Below are positions 8,743 through 18,887 of a DNA stretch of 49,766 bases, one piece after another. The notes under the pieces are model-generated. The model made no database searches, was not told the DNA's origin, and worked only from the letters and a program-made list of their open reading frames with translations. The translations under genes were made by a program, and so were the position numbers. Position 1 is the first letter of the stretch; the number at the start of each line of letters is the position of its first letter. The stretch comes from Nitrosomonadales bacterium. GTDB lineage: Bacteria; Pseudomonadota; Gammaproteobacteria; Burkholderiales; Gallionellaceae. The stretch lies in the NCBI GenBank assembly GCA_016721605.1, contig JADKHS010000024.1, positions 1 through 49,766 of the forward strand. Reading direction: 5' to 3'.

Positions 8743-9781
8743 TCCATCAGGTTGCGCGCGTCATTGATTTGTTCGCGGTAAGCATCAAAAATTTTGCGCA
8801 GGGCATCGGCCATCGAAATGACTGGCTCCCACCCCAGTTCTGCGCAGGTATTGGTGATTTTGGGAACGCGATTTTGTACGTCCTGGTAGCCATTGCCGTA
8901 ATAGGCTGCCGCAGTGGTTGTTACCAGTTGCACCTTGCTTGCAGAATTGCGGTACTCCGGGTATTCCTCGGCCAGTTTCAGCATCATGGTAGCCAAATCC
9001 CGGATGGAATAGTTGTTGGCCGGGTTGCCGATGTTGTAAATCTTACCGGAAGCGATACCATCCTTATTTGCAATGATCTTCATCAGTGCGGCTATACCAT
9101 CGTCGATATAAGTGAATGCGCGTTTTTGTTGTCCACCGTCTACCAGATTTATATTTTCGCCGCGCACGATGTGGCCGAAGAATTGTGTCAGTACGCGCGA
9201 ACTTCCTTCTTTCGGCGTGTGGATGGAGTCCAGTCCAGCGCCGATCCAGTTGAAGGGACGGAAGAGGGTAAAGTTTAATCCCTGTTCCATTCCATAGCCC
9301 CAAATGACGCGATCCATCAATTGCTTGGCACAGGAATAAATCCATCGTGGTTTATTGATCGGGCCGCAGATAAGCTCAGAACTTTCGGGGTCAAATTCTT
9401 CATCGTGACACATACCATACACTTCAGAAGTAGACGGAAATATTAAGTGCTTTTTGTATTTGACGGCTGTACGCACGATGGGCAAATTAGCTTCGAAATC
9501 CAGCTCGAATACACGCAATGGTTCTTTAACATAAGTGGAGGGCGTAGCAATTGCCACCAACGGCAAAATTACGTCGCATTTTTTGACATGGTACTCCACC
9601 CAATCTTTGTTGATGGTAATGTCACCTTCAAAAAATGGAAGCGGGGTTGGTCGAGTAGATCAGTGATGCGGTCAGTGTTCATATCCATGCCGTAGACATC
9701 CCAGTCAGTTGTAGCAAGGATGCGGTTGGATAAGTGGTGTCCGATGAAGCCGTTTACGCCAAGGATTAAAACCTTTTTCAT
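8739..9781 (-). CDS. UDP-4-keto-pentose/UDP-xylose synthase-like SDR (frameshifted)
   Basis: An extended short-chain dehydrogenase homologous to the C-terminal decarboxylase half of ArnA and to bifunctional UDP-4-keto-pentose/UDP-xylose synthases: it decarboxylates UDP-glucuronate to a UDP-pentose for the EPS. The N-terminus has the Rossmann motif GVNGFIGHHL and DVYGMDMN; after the break come VEYHVKKCDVILPLVAIATP, PSTSEVYGM, the NKPRWIYSCAKQ catalytic YxxxK, and FTLFRPFNWIGAGLD with the RPFNW arginine of the decarboxylase branch. The frame changes because a T is missing in the T6 run at 9630-9635 (A6 on the plus strand); restoring it gives RFHFFEGDITINKDWVEYHV. The ArnA formyltransferase half is absent. 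Confidence 0.88.
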
Positions 9782-9929
9782 TGCAATTTCCTGAGTAATA
9801 ACACGTTTAAATTTTTAGGACGTGAATAATATTTTCATGGCCGCCGTGGTCGGCTATATTATTTGTTAAATAATAAATAACTACAGTATGACAATCGTTG
9901 TTTTATTGATTTTTTGCTCTAGTTGTACT
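9782..9929. other. AT-rich spacer between UDP-sugar synthase and amidotransferase
   Basis: A 148-base AT-rich spacer inside an otherwise tightly packed minus-strand run. It is the likeliest place for an internal promoter of the downstream block (UDP-sugar synthase to O-ligase). I see no convincing hairpin terminator or consensus promoter in it. Confidence 0.4.
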
Positions 9930-11824
9930 TTATGTGCTTTGATTTTGACGCAGGAACGCTTCGAACATCAGCAGCGTCCACAGCGGGGTACTGTAATCGC
10001 GCAGCCCAGCTTGATGATGGTCGACTAGTTCGTGGAGGTAATCCGTATTAAAGAAGCCCGTGTTTTTTAGCGTTGGTCCTAGAATTGCCTGCCGAACTTT
10101 TTCTTTCAGGGGGCCGCGAAACCAGCTTGCAAGCGGCACCGCAAAACCCATTTTCTTGCGGTATAAAATTTCATTTGGCAGGTGCGATTCCATTGCTTTT
10201 TTGAATATATACTTGCCTTCCCCTCCCTGAAGCTTTAATGATGCGGGTAAGCGCGAGGCCCATTCCACCAATTTGTGGTCAAGCAGGGGTTCGCGTACTT
10301 CGAGGGCGTGCGCCATGCTGGCACGGTCAACCTTGGTAAGAATGTCGCCTACGAGATAGGTCTTGATGTCGAGGTATTGCACTCGTGCCAAAGGTTCCTG
10401 TGCAGGCGAGCGCGCATCGTGCCGGTACATCACTTCCACCGCGCGGTAGCCCTCCAGTGCCCGACTAAAATCTGGGCTGAAGAGACGTGCGCGCATTGCA
10501 TCGCTCAAGAGTGAAACGCTATGAAAATAACCTTCTACCGAATCGCGCGCCATGCCCTCAAATGTGGATTTGGCACGAAAAATTTTAGGTGCCCAATCTG
10601 CTTTTGGATAGAGCTTGCCCAGTAGGCCGAATACGGGACGACGTACAGCCGATGGAATGAAGCTACGCATGTGTTCTTCGTTCAGATGCCAGCGATAACG
10701 TCGATAACCAGCGAAATTTTCGTCGCCACCGTCACCGGAAAGCGCGACAGTAACGTTTTTTCGCGCCAGTTGGCACACGCGGTACGTGGGTATAGCTGAG
10801 CTATCTGCGTAGGGTTCATCGTAGAGTGCAGCTAATTTATCGATGAGATCGAAATCATTGGCATCAACTTGTTCCACCCGATGATTCGTGTGGTAGCGTG
10901 TGGCGACTTGTGCAGCATATTCTGATTCATTGAATGCCGGATCGCCGAATGAGATAGAACAGGTGTTCACCGGTTCGCTGGACAATTCGGCCATCATGGC
11001 CACCACGGCGCTGGAATCTACGCCACCGGAGAGAAATGCCCCCAGCGGTACCTCTGAGACCAAGCGGATTTTACAGATTCGCGTAGTAGGGGTATGAGTT
11101 CTTCTTGAGCTTCGGCTTGCGTCATTGGAACAAGGGGTTGGAAGGGTACATCCCAATATTCTCGCGGCTGCGGAATTGGTTGGCCACGCTTTACGGTGAG
11201 GGTATGCGCGGGTGATAGTTTGAAGGCTTGTTGGTAAATGGTGCGCGGTTCGGGAATGTAGCCGTAGGCAAAATATTCCTCAATTGCGCGAGGATCAATG
11301 TCACGCCGTAATGCTGGATGGGCGGTCAAAACCTTGAGCTCGGAACCGAAGATAAGTTGACCATCGTCGAGCACTGCGTAGTAGAGTGGTTTTACACCGA
11401 GGCGATCGCGTGCCAGAAAAAACGTTTCTTTATTGCGGTCCCATAATCCGAACGCGAACATGCCACGGAAACGCTCGACACAGGCTTCACCCCACTGCTC
11501 CCAAGCATGCACGATGACTTCAGTATCGCAGCGGGTGCGGAAGGTATGGCCTAGCGCTTGCAGTTCGGGGATTAAATCGACGAAGTTGTAAATTTCGCCG
11601 TTAAACACCACTACCACGCTGCCGTCTTCATTGAACAGGGGCTGGTGACCGGAGGAGAGGTCTATGATCGAGAGCCGCTTGTGCGCCATTGCCATTCCTG
11701 GCTCCGCGTGCAAGCCACTCTCGTCTGGGCCGCGATGATGCTGGGCCTGGTTCATGCGCGCAAGTAGCGCCTGGTCAATGGGGCGCTTGGCTTGCGTATC
11801 AAATATGCCGGCTATGCCACACAT
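9930..11824 (-). CDS. Asparagine synthase-like amidotransferase, XrtA-associated (frameshifted)
   Basis: A glutamine-dependent amidotransferase of the AsnB family, in the subfamily associated with exosortase A loci, thought to amidate a component of the EPS. It starts MCGIAGIFD, so Cys2 is the class II glutaminase nucleophile; HKRLSIIDLSSGHQP and FNGEIYNF follow. The synthetase domain shows the PP-loop LSGGVDSSAV, ALSGDGGDENFAGYRRY and DHKLVEWASRLP. The frame breaks near 11066: a C is missing in what should be TCCCGC, giving ...VKSRLVSEVPLGAFLSGGVDSS when restored. Total span is about 630 codons, normal for the family. Confidence 0.92.
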
Positions 11825-11858
11825 GGTTTTGTTTCCATTTTTATTATGTTATTAGTCT

Positions 11859-13007
11859 CTATTTTAAGTTACCCAGCACCGTGTCATATACGCTCAGGTA
11901 TCCGTTTACCATGGCCGACATTGAAAAGCGTGCCTCGATTTTGACCCGCCCCGCCGCGCCATGTGCGCGTGTAAGTGCATTATCTTGATAATACATTAGC
12001 AAGGCATGTGCCATTGCTTTCGGGTCGGCAGAGGGCACCAGCGTGCCTGTGATCCCCGCCTCTACCAGTTCGCTGTTGCCACCGACGGCGGTTGCAACCA
12101 CCGGCAAACCGCATGCCATTGCTTCCAAAATAGTGTTGGATACGCCTTCGCCCAACGATGATAAGCAGAATACGTCGAATTGGCGCATCAAATCCGCTAT
12201 GTCGTCACGGTTGCCCGGCAGCCAGGCTAAATGCTCGGCATTGGATTGCTTGAGTAAGGCCAGGCAGGTTGTGCGCGCCACGCCTTCGCCCAGAATTACC
12301 AGCCGTGCGCGGGCACCGATCTCAGGCTTAAGTTCGAGCATGCGCAGAAAAGCACGCACCAAATTCGGATAGTCCTTTACCTCCGCCATGCGTCCCACGG
12401 CGCCAAACACAAATCCTTCCGGCGGGCAGAACCCCGGCGGGCCGAAGTTAATTCTAGGGGAAGTGAACGGTGTGAATTTTACACTATCGACGCCGTTGTA
12501 AATTTGGGTAGCGCGTGCTGGATTCACATGTACGGTATCGATTAACCAGCGCTCCAGATCTTTGCTCACTGGAATGTAATGCTTTACTAGCGGCCGGATT
12601 GCTTGCCGCAGTAAATTGTATTTACGATTTTTGCCCTGCAAGTCGAACATATCACGTCCATGTTCGCCATGCACTCTGTTGCTGATGCCAGCGGCAGCGG
12701 CAACAACTTGCCCTTCCAAGGCCGCGAGATTACGTGTATGCACAATGTCTGGCTTGAGCCGCCGCAGTTCACGAAATAATCGGCCATATAGGCCGACATC
12801 GTTGCCATCGCGCTTGTTGAGTGCCACCAATTCGACAGGCTGGTGCAGGCGCTGACGAAATTCGCTATATCCGGTCAGGCATACGATGGCGTGGCGATAG
12901 CGTCCTGGGGGCATATGGTTGATCAAATTCACGATGCCATTTTCCATGCCACCCACGCCGAAATGGTGAATGATATGCACAATCAATGGGAGGCTATTAG
13001 TGTGCAT
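11859..13007 (-). CDS. Glycosyltransferase, PEP-CTERM/XrtA-associated sugar transferase (Stp2-like)
   Basis: A GT-B glycosyltransferase whose N-terminus LIVHIIHHFGVGGMENGIVNL is typical of the XrtA-associated sugar transferase subfamily. Other landmarks are HTRNLAALEGQVVAA, GEHGRDMFDLQGKNRKY, PVSKDLERWL, IYNGVDSVKF, GAVGRMAEVKDYPNLV, LVILGEGVAR and NTILEAMACGLPVVATAVGGN. The open frame extends to 13112, but the ATG at 13007 is preferred because it gives the family-like N-terminus and an 11-base overlap with the exosortase stop rather than 116 bases. It adds a sugar to the EPS repeat unit; donor unknown. Confidence 0.9.
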   Translation of the reverse strand: MHTNSLPLIVHIIHHFGVGGMENGIVNLINHMPPGRYRHAIVCLTGYSEFRQRLHQPVELVALNKRDGNDVGLYGRLFRELRRLKPDIVHTRNLAALEGQVVAAAAGISNRVHGEHGRDMFDLQGKNRKYNLLRQAIRPLVKHYIPVSKDLERWLIDTVHVNPARATQIYNGVDSVKFTPFTSPRINFGPPGFCPPEGFVFGAVGRMAEVKDYPNLVRAFLRMLELKPEIGARARLVILGEGVARTTCLALLKQSNAEHLAWLPGNRDDIADLMRQFDVFCLSSLGEGVSNTILEAMACGLPVVATAVGGNSELVEAGITGTLVPSADPKAMAHALLMYYQDNALTRAHGAAGRVKIEARFSMSAMVNGYLSVYDTVLGNLK

Positions 13008-14598
13008 GTGTTCCGTGCTCTGCAACTTCATTAAGGCTGGCATCGATTGCCGGCAGCATATCGTTGGCAAAAGTTTGCAGTGACGATACCGCTGATTCCG
13101 GTGTACCTTCATAGGGTGCAGTAATAATGATCACTGCACCATCGTCACGTTGCCACAGTAGTTTGGCTTTTGCCAAAAGCAACTTCGCTAGATACGGGTT
13201 AGTAGTATAGGTACCTTTTAAGCTATTCCAACTCCAGATTAATAATCGGTTTTTGGGGGCACGCAATAATGTTTGTTGGATCGTTTCATTCTTGCCATGG
13301 AGAGAAATTGTGCGCTGTCCTTCGCCTACATTGTTCCATACCCGATGTTTTTGCTGGATCATATAGTTTTGGGAATTGATTAATTCCGCATCTTGGCGTT
13401 GAGTCCGGTAATAACCGAGATAAACGCTGACGATCTGATCTCCCTTGCGATAGGTGTGCATGGTTTGTGCATGGGTGCCAACGTAGTGTGGCTGCCATTC
13501 CGTAAATGGCGTAGCTTGTAAATTCCAGCCTTGAATTGATTCAGGTAGTTTAATCACTAGCCCATCGGTTTTGATTGGGCGGTTGTCCAAATAAGCCGCG
13601 TAGGCAGGCCATAAGGCTGCAACTAGAATGGTGATAACACCCGCCATGGCAAAGCCTCGGCGCGTGATCGTCCCGCGAACCGTATTGACAGCAATCTTGT
13701 TTTCTTGCCGTTGCTGATCTAGTTGATCTTCCCGCCAAAAAGCGCCAATCCAGAATAGTAACGTCATAACGATTCCGAAAAAGACCCAACCGTAGATGTA
13801 ATGGTCAACTCCCAATGCCAATTGCATATTGCTTAAGTGGGCGATCATCACGATCATATAAGCGCGCATCCCATTGGCAAAAATGGGGACGATCAATGAC
13901 AGTGCTACAAAAATGAGCCTGCGTTTATTGCTACGATAGGTGAGGTAGCCATACAAGGTGCCCAGAGTGAACGATGCGATCAGGTAGCGCAAACCACTAC
14001 AACCTTCTACGACGGACCATTGGCCACTGGGTATGGTGAAAAATGTTCCTTCGCGGTAAACCGGAATACCTGTTATTTGTAGTGCGGTTACCACAAAATC
14101 AGCGGTGAAATCCATCAATGGGGGAATCAGAAACTCCCCAAAAGGAACGGCAAAAAACAGGAATCCGAGGGGGAAAGTGATCGCGCGGACCACCCGCAGC
14201 CCCAGCATAGTCCAGACCGTCACCGGGATCATTGCAACCAAACACAGCTGAGCGACAACTTGCACACTTCCGGCATCGGCAAGCAGCCAGCCAAGGCCTA
14301 GTCCTGCCATGATCAATAAGCCGCGATAATCCGGGCATGGGGCTATCTCGGCAAGTGATTTGCGTTTTATCCATATGAGATAGGCACTAATCGGAAAAAT
14401 AAAAAAACCGTGGGTAAAGGTCTCGGATCGTAGCCAGATAGCGACGGTGGATAAAACAGTTTGCTGGTAAATGGCGAGAATTGTGATAATAGCAGCAAGC
14501 GTGAAGGTGGCCATAAAGCGCCATTGCAATACTGGCTGCCCGGTTGGGCTATCGATAATGCTGGGTGTAGTTAATGCTTGGGGTGCTGTGCCAGTCAT
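12997..14598 (-). CDS. xrtA: Exosortase A fused to EpsI domain (XrtA)
   Basis: Exosortase A is a polytopic inner-membrane cysteine transpeptidase that recognises PEP-CTERM signals of exported proteins. Counting from the ATG at 14598, the protein has 533 residues: about eight hydrophobic helices in residues 30-290, catalytic Cys200 in VVEGCSGLRYL, Arg245 in NGMRAYMIV and His266 in GVDHYIYGWVFFG. From about residue 330 a second domain of the EpsI (DUF3485) type follows a further hydrophobic helix and shows GWNLQATPFTEWQP, VYLGYYRTQRQDAELINS. The open frame reaches 14670, but the ATG at 14598 overlaps the upstream stop as ATGA. No PEP-CTERM substrate is in the window. Confidence 0.95.
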   Translation of the reverse strand: MTGTAPQALTTPSIIDSPTGQPVLQWRFMATFTLAAIITILAIYQQTVLSTVAIWLRSETFTHGFFIFPISAYLIWIKRKSLAEIAPCPDYRGLLIMAGLGLGWLLADAGSVQVVAQLCLVAMIPVTVWTMLGLRVVRAITFPLGFLFFAVPFGEFLIPPLMDFTADFVVTALQITGIPVYREGTFFTIPSGQWSVVEGCSGLRYLIASFTLGTLYGYLTYRSNKRRLIFVALSLIVPIFANGMRAYMIVMIAHLSNMQLALGVDHYIYGWVFFGIVMTLLFWIGAFWREDQLDQQRQENKIAVNTVRGTITRRGFAMAGVITILVAALWPAYAAYLDNRPIKTDGLVIKLPESIQGWNLQATPFTEWQPHYVGTHAQTMHTYRKGDQIVSVYLGYYRTQRQDAELINSQNYMIQQKHRVWNNVGEGQRTISLHGKNETIQQTLLRAPKNRLLIWSWNSLKGTYTTNPYLAKLLLAKAKLLWQRDDGAVIIITAPYEGTPESAVSSLQTFANDMLPAIDASLNEVAEHGTHAH

Positions 14599-15879
14599 TG
14601 TTGCTTTTCCTTGTAAGTGGTCAAGCGTGGTATTTCTGGCGCTACCCAAGTATTTTTGTCTGGTTTGCAAAATTCAGATGTAGTTGTTGGAGCGTCAGCA
14701 AGCAATGTTTTGACATGCATAAGGCTGCGTTCCCAATTGTAATCCGCCAGAATCCGGGCGCGTGCGGTCTCGCCAGAACGCTCTTCAGCTTTTGCGAGTA
14801 TCGACATAATAATGCGGCTAAACTCTTGGCTGTCGCGGGCAATATGCAGCTCTTTGCCTGATGTCGCCAGAATGCCTTCTGCTGCTTGGGGAGAAGCAAT
14901 AACAGTCTTAGCCATGGACATGGCTTCCAGGACTTTGTTTTGTAGGCCTCTGGCGATGCGTAAGGGTGCCACTGCTAGTTGGGCATGGGCGAGATAGGGT
15001 CTGACATCAGCTACTGCGCCTGTTACCACGATTCCGGGTAGCTGTGCCAGTTCCTGCACGGCGGCGGTTGGGCGAGATCCTACGATATAAAAGCGTGCAT
15101 GGGGATGATTGGCAAGTACAGCGGGAAAAATTTCTTGGGCGAACCAGCGCACGGCGTCCACATTCGGCCAATAGTCCATGGCTCCGGTAAAGACAATGGC
15201 CGCCATGTTTGGCTGATAGGGATCAGGATATTCTCGGTTAGGCGAAAAATAATCACTATCCACACCATTATTGAAGAATCCAATTTTTGCAGCGCTCTCC
15301 GGTGCCAACTGTTTAAAAAGATTGGCCTCAGCTTCCGAAACGAACAGCGATGCATCATATGTGCGCGCCATTTGCCTTTCGTAGCGGAGTAGCAAGCGAG
15401 CTTCGCGTTGATATAGCCAACTCATCGGCCATGGCTTTCTTTGCGTATTGACGCCATTTGTCGGAGTCTATGTCGACGAAATCGATGACGCAACGCGCTT
15501 GTTGGATGTCTGTTACAAATTGTGCCATGGCGGAAGAAAATATTAGAACGCGCTTAATTGCCTGTGTTTTTATTACTTTTCTTACCCACTCCTGTAAATC
15601 ATTATTGCGGTAATAATCAAGAGTTAAAGGACGATTCATCATGAGCGCTCCCAAACTTCGCAGACGCGCCGTCCGGGGATTTAAAGATGCAAAATGGGTG
15701 TCTCCGCACAATTGCTTTACTGTGTCTATGTATTGCCAATCGTCTGGATCATCGATAAAGGTGCCGAGATGAACATGGTAGTGTTGCGCCAAATATTTTA
15801 ATAAATGGTATGAACGTATTTTGTCACCCTTGTTGGGTGGGTAGGGGATGCGGTGGGTAAGATAAAGCAAATGATCCAT
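14595..15879 (-). CDS. Glycosyltransferase, PEP-CTERM/XrtA-associated (Stp1-like, frameshifted)
   Basis: A GT-B glycosyltransferase of the XrtA-associated type starting MDHLLYLTHRIPYPPNKGDK at 15879, with GGATAAGG a few bases upstream as ribosome site. The first frame runs to DSDKWRQYAKK; deleting one base in the AAA/AAA stretch near 15436-15442 joins it to PWPMSWLYQREARLLLRYE. Then follow YDASLFVSEAEANLF, IVFTGAMDYWPNVDAVRWF, FYIVGSRPTAAVQELAQLP and QNKVLEAMSMAKTVIAS. The stop overlaps the exosortase start. The break is a one-base homopolymer event, so a functional gene with a sequence error is plausible. Confidence 0.88.
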
Positions 15880-15884
15880 TGGCC

Positions 15885-16765
15885 TTATCCCAAATTTTTT
15901 ACGATGTGCGGTCCGAGCCAGTTGGCTACTGGCAGGGGTAATTTTTGCCACATCTTGATGAATAGCTGGTATTTTGGATTCAATGGATTGGTATCAGGCA
16001 CGGTTTTCGCCCGGAGCAATTGATATTCGTAATGCAACGGCTGCGGTTCGAACCCCCAGTTTTTCTTGAAATCGAATGGACCGGTGCCGCGCTTGCTGCG
16101 TCCATAGTCGAAGACCTTAATACCGCGTTCGCACGCGCGCCGCATCAGTTCCCAGTATTTAAAATCATTTGCCGCAAAATCGCGAGCTTCCACGGTGTCG
16201 CCCGCGTAGTAAGGTAACACTTCATCGCGGAAATAAAAGCTCAGTACACTGCTTAAAATGAGCCCATCTTTAACTACTGACAGTACTTCGCAGTCGCTGC
16301 CGAATATTTCTTTAAGTAGTACGAAATAGCGTTTTGGCAATGCGGGAGTGCCATGGCGGTGTACATTGTCCGCGAACACGGAAAAAAATCGTTCTACGTC
16401 TTCGTCAATTTCGCTGGCGAGACCGTTTTTAATGCCTTTTCTAACCATCGCTCTTTGTTTGCGGGGGATGGCGAGCATGTTTGCCTCCACGTCCGGCTCG
16501 ATGACCTTGCGAAAAGAGACATAGAGATTCTTGCTTGGCCAGTCAGTGTGGACAGCGGCAGGATGCCTTGTATGGTTCCATTTTCTTCGGCCAGCAGGAA
16601 ATAGGTACGGTGCCCGAAGGCGCGTTCTATTACTTCTTTCCAGCCAGCGCGATGGAAAAATGTGGCGGCAGGACAGGCGTAAACGAACTCGTCCCAGCGT
16701 GCGGTATCATTTGATGTCATCACGCGTACTTGTAGTGCGGATGCGATCACTGAGATGGCATTCAT
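15885..16765 (-). CDS. FemAB-related protein, XrtA/PEP-CTERM-associated (frameshifted, shortened)
   Basis: A GNAT-fold FemAB-like protein of the kind found in exosortase A loci; relatives transfer amino acids or acyl groups, and the role in EPS loci is unproved. The ATG at 16765 overlaps the deacetylase stop. The N-terminal part has WDEFVYACPAATFFHRAGW and RTYFLLAEENGTIQGILPL; the later frame has WPSKNLYVSFRKVIEPDVEA, MLAIPRKQRAMVRKGIKNGL, RHGTPALPKRYFVLL and DYGRSKRGTGPFDFKKNWGF. The switch is near 16545-16575. By my recollection of the family about 45-60 residues that normally sit there are missing, so this may be a real internal deletion plus frameshift, unlike the pure one-base breaks elsewhere. 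Confidence 0.82.
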
Positions 16766-17616
16766 GTGCTTGTTTCCATGAATATGCGGTCCATGCGATC
16801 CCAGTGAAAATCCTGCAACAACGATTGTATACGGGACTCCATATGTTTTAGGTTGATGTAATGGCGAAAGCGCGTTTTCGTCGAGATGTTAACTTGACGT
16901 GGTTGGTCTGGATCAAGCTCCCACGGGTGGAAATAAAAAATGCAGGGTTCGCTGTCCTGCCGATTGACACGGCGTATGAGCCAACGCGATGCTTGATAGG
17001 GTAGTAGTCTGAAATAGCCTCCACCTGCCGCTGGCAAGTTACGGCCCAACAACATTGCAGTGGTGGGGGGGATTTCCAGCATGCCGTTTTTGCCGCGCGG
17101 GTAGTGAGCAAAGCGAGGCGCCTCAGGCATGCCGTAATGGTCGTGTCGAATCGGATAAATACTGGAACTATATTGATAGCCAGCTTCCTGGAGTAAATCA
17201 AGCGCCCACAGGTTGTCAGCGCCGATGGAAAAACTCGGGGCGCGATAGCCAATTACCGGGCTACCTGAGAGGTCTTCTAATATTTTTTTGGCGCGGGAGA
17301 TGTCCTCGTTGAATTCATTGCGGCTCAGCTCGCTAACGCGCTGGTGGCCATAGCCATGACTGGCAAGCTCATGTCCATTGTCTACGATGCGGCGCACAAT
17401 GGCAGGGTAGCGCTCAGCGATCCAGCCTAAAGTGAAAAAAGTTGCGTGCGCCTTACCTTCATCCAGTAAAGCGAGTGCGATATCAATATTGCGTTCTACC
17501 CGACAAGGTAAGCTTTCCCAACGTTCGCGCGGAATAGTGGAGGCGAAGGCTGAGACTTGGAAGTAATCTTCTACGTCGATAGTCATCGCATTACGTATTA
17601 GCGATGTGGTCATCAT
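16762..17616 (-). CDS. Polysaccharide deacetylase, XrtA-associated (DUF3473)
   Basis: A 284-residue NodB-fold deacetylase that removes N-acetyl groups from the EPS, with the DUF3473 tail typical of PEP-CTERM loci. The metal-binding TIDVEDYF motif starts at residue 12 and the SHGYGHQ motif (H-x3-H) lies at about residue 86; RAPSFSIG (catalytic arginine region), LEIPPTTAMLLGRNLPAAGGGYFRLLP and IFYFHPWELDPDQPR follow. The last carries the second conserved histidine. No signal peptide is visible, so it should be cytoplasmic or periplasm-facing through partners. It overlaps the FemAB-like start by four bases. Confidence 0.93.
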   Translation of the reverse strand: MMTTSLIRNAMTIDVEDYFQVSAFASTIPRERWESLPCRVERNIDIALALLDEGKAHATFFTLGWIAERYPAIVRRIVDNGHELASHGYGHQRVSELSRNEFNEDISRAKKILEDLSGSPVIGYRAPSFSIGADNLWALDLLQEAGYQYSSSIYPIRHDHYGMPEAPRFAHYPRGKNGMLEIPPTTAMLLGRNLPAAGGGYFRLLPYQASRWLIRRVNRQDSEPCIFYFHPWELDPDQPRQVNISTKTRFRHYINLKHMESRIQSLLQDFHWDRMDRIFMETST

Positions 17617-17729
17617 ATTTTTTCCAGTAAGCGTACATATTTGTGAATATTTTTTTGGAATTATTTTCTTAAGCTGCTTTATGTTTATTTAAGTGCATTG
17701 TGGAAAAAATTTGGTAGAGGTTTCAATAA

Positions 17730-18887
17730 TTATTTACTTTGTAAACCATTTTTCAGCCAACCGAGAATTTCTGCTGCAATGCGTGTTGAGGCTTGCCCAT
17801 CCCAGAGCTCAGGAATTCTTCCCGCTTTTCCGCCGGTAAGCATGATTTCGTCAAATATCGCTAGTATTTTTGCTGAATCCAGTCCGGCGATCGTGTTGGT
17901 TCCCTCATCCACTGTGATCGGTCGTTCTGTATTGTTTCTAAGCGTAATGCAGGGTACGCCAAGGGCCGTAGTTTCTTCCTGGATACCGCCTGAGTCGGTC
18001 AATACAACTCGCGCATCCTTCATGAGTCCCAGCATTTCCAGATAACCCATTGGGGGTAGTTGCAATACGGTAGGGACATCCAGCATTTTGCCCAATCCAA
18101 ATTTTTGGATCATGTCACGGGTGCGCGGATGCATCGGAAAAATAATTGGCAATCTGGCACTAATTTTGAGGCTTGTTTCAAGCAGTGAGCGCAGGGTATC
18201 GGGATCATCCACATTGGAAGGCCGGTGTGCGGTGAGAATGGCATATCCATCATGGCCAACAAAAAACTCTTCCCTGCCTGCATTCTGTAGGATTTTAGAT
18301 ACCGGGATTGCTTTTTCCAAGTTGTGATGCAAGGTGTCGATCATGACATTGCCGACAAATCGAATACGATGTTCAGCTATTCCCTCGCGCAACAGGTTTT
18401 CGCGGCCACTGCGCTCAGTGATGAATAGGAGTTCAGATATCTGGTCGGTCAAAATCCGGTTGATTTCTTCCGGCATAGCGCGGTCGAAACTGCGTAGACC
18501 AGCCTCAACGTGAATTACGGGAATCCCATTTTTTACTGCCACAAGCGCGCAGGCTAGCGTGGAATTTACATCACCAACTACCAGCACTGCGGAAGGACGT
18601 TTTGCGTGAAGAACTGATTCGAAACGGAGCATCACATTGGCGGTTTGTGCCGTATGGCTTCCCGAGCCAACCTCCAGATTAATATCGGGCTGCGGTATGC
18701 CAAGCGCTTCGAAATATTGATGGTTCATGGTGACATCATAATGTTGGCCGGTGTGAACCAGGGATACATTGCGTTCTGCTCCAACAGCGGCAAAGGCTGC
18801 CATGATAGGAGCCATTTTCATGAAATTAGGGCGCGCGCCTACGACACATAGAATGCTATAAGGTGCAGGGGAGGGTAGTTTAATCAT
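17730..18887 (-). CDS. wecB: UDP-N-acetylglucosamine 2-epimerase (non-hydrolysing)
   Basis: A 385-residue enzyme interconverting UDP-GlcNAc and UDP-ManNAc, supplying a ManNAc-type precursor to the EPS. The N-terminus CVVGARPNFMKMAPI, THTGQHYD-type segment (LVHTGQHYDVTMNHQYF), VVGDVNSTLACALVA, HVEAGLRSFDRAMPEEINR, LTAHRPSNVDD, and TDSGGIQEETTALGVPCITLR with the following RPITVDEGTN are all diagnostic of the WecB/MnaA family. It is the first gene after the 620-base gap and may begin a separate transcription unit. Confidence 0.95.
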   Translation of the reverse strand: MIKLPSPAPYSILCVVGARPNFMKMAPIMAAFAAVGAERNVSLVHTGQHYDVTMNHQYFEALGIPQPDINLEVGSGSHTAQTANVMLRFESVLHAKRPSAVLVVGDVNSTLACALVAVKNGIPVIHVEAGLRSFDRAMPEEINRILTDQISELLFITERSGRENLLREGIAEHRIRFVGNVMIDTLHHNLEKAIPVSKILQNAGREEFFVGHDGYAILTAHRPSNVDDPDTLRSLLETSLKISARLPIIFPMHPRTRDMIQKFGLGKMLDVPTVLQLPPMGYLEMLGLMKDARVVLTDSGGIQEETTALGVPCITLRNNTERPITVDEGTNTIAGLDSAKILAIFDEIMLTGGKAGRIPELWDGQASTRIAAEILGWLKNGLQSK

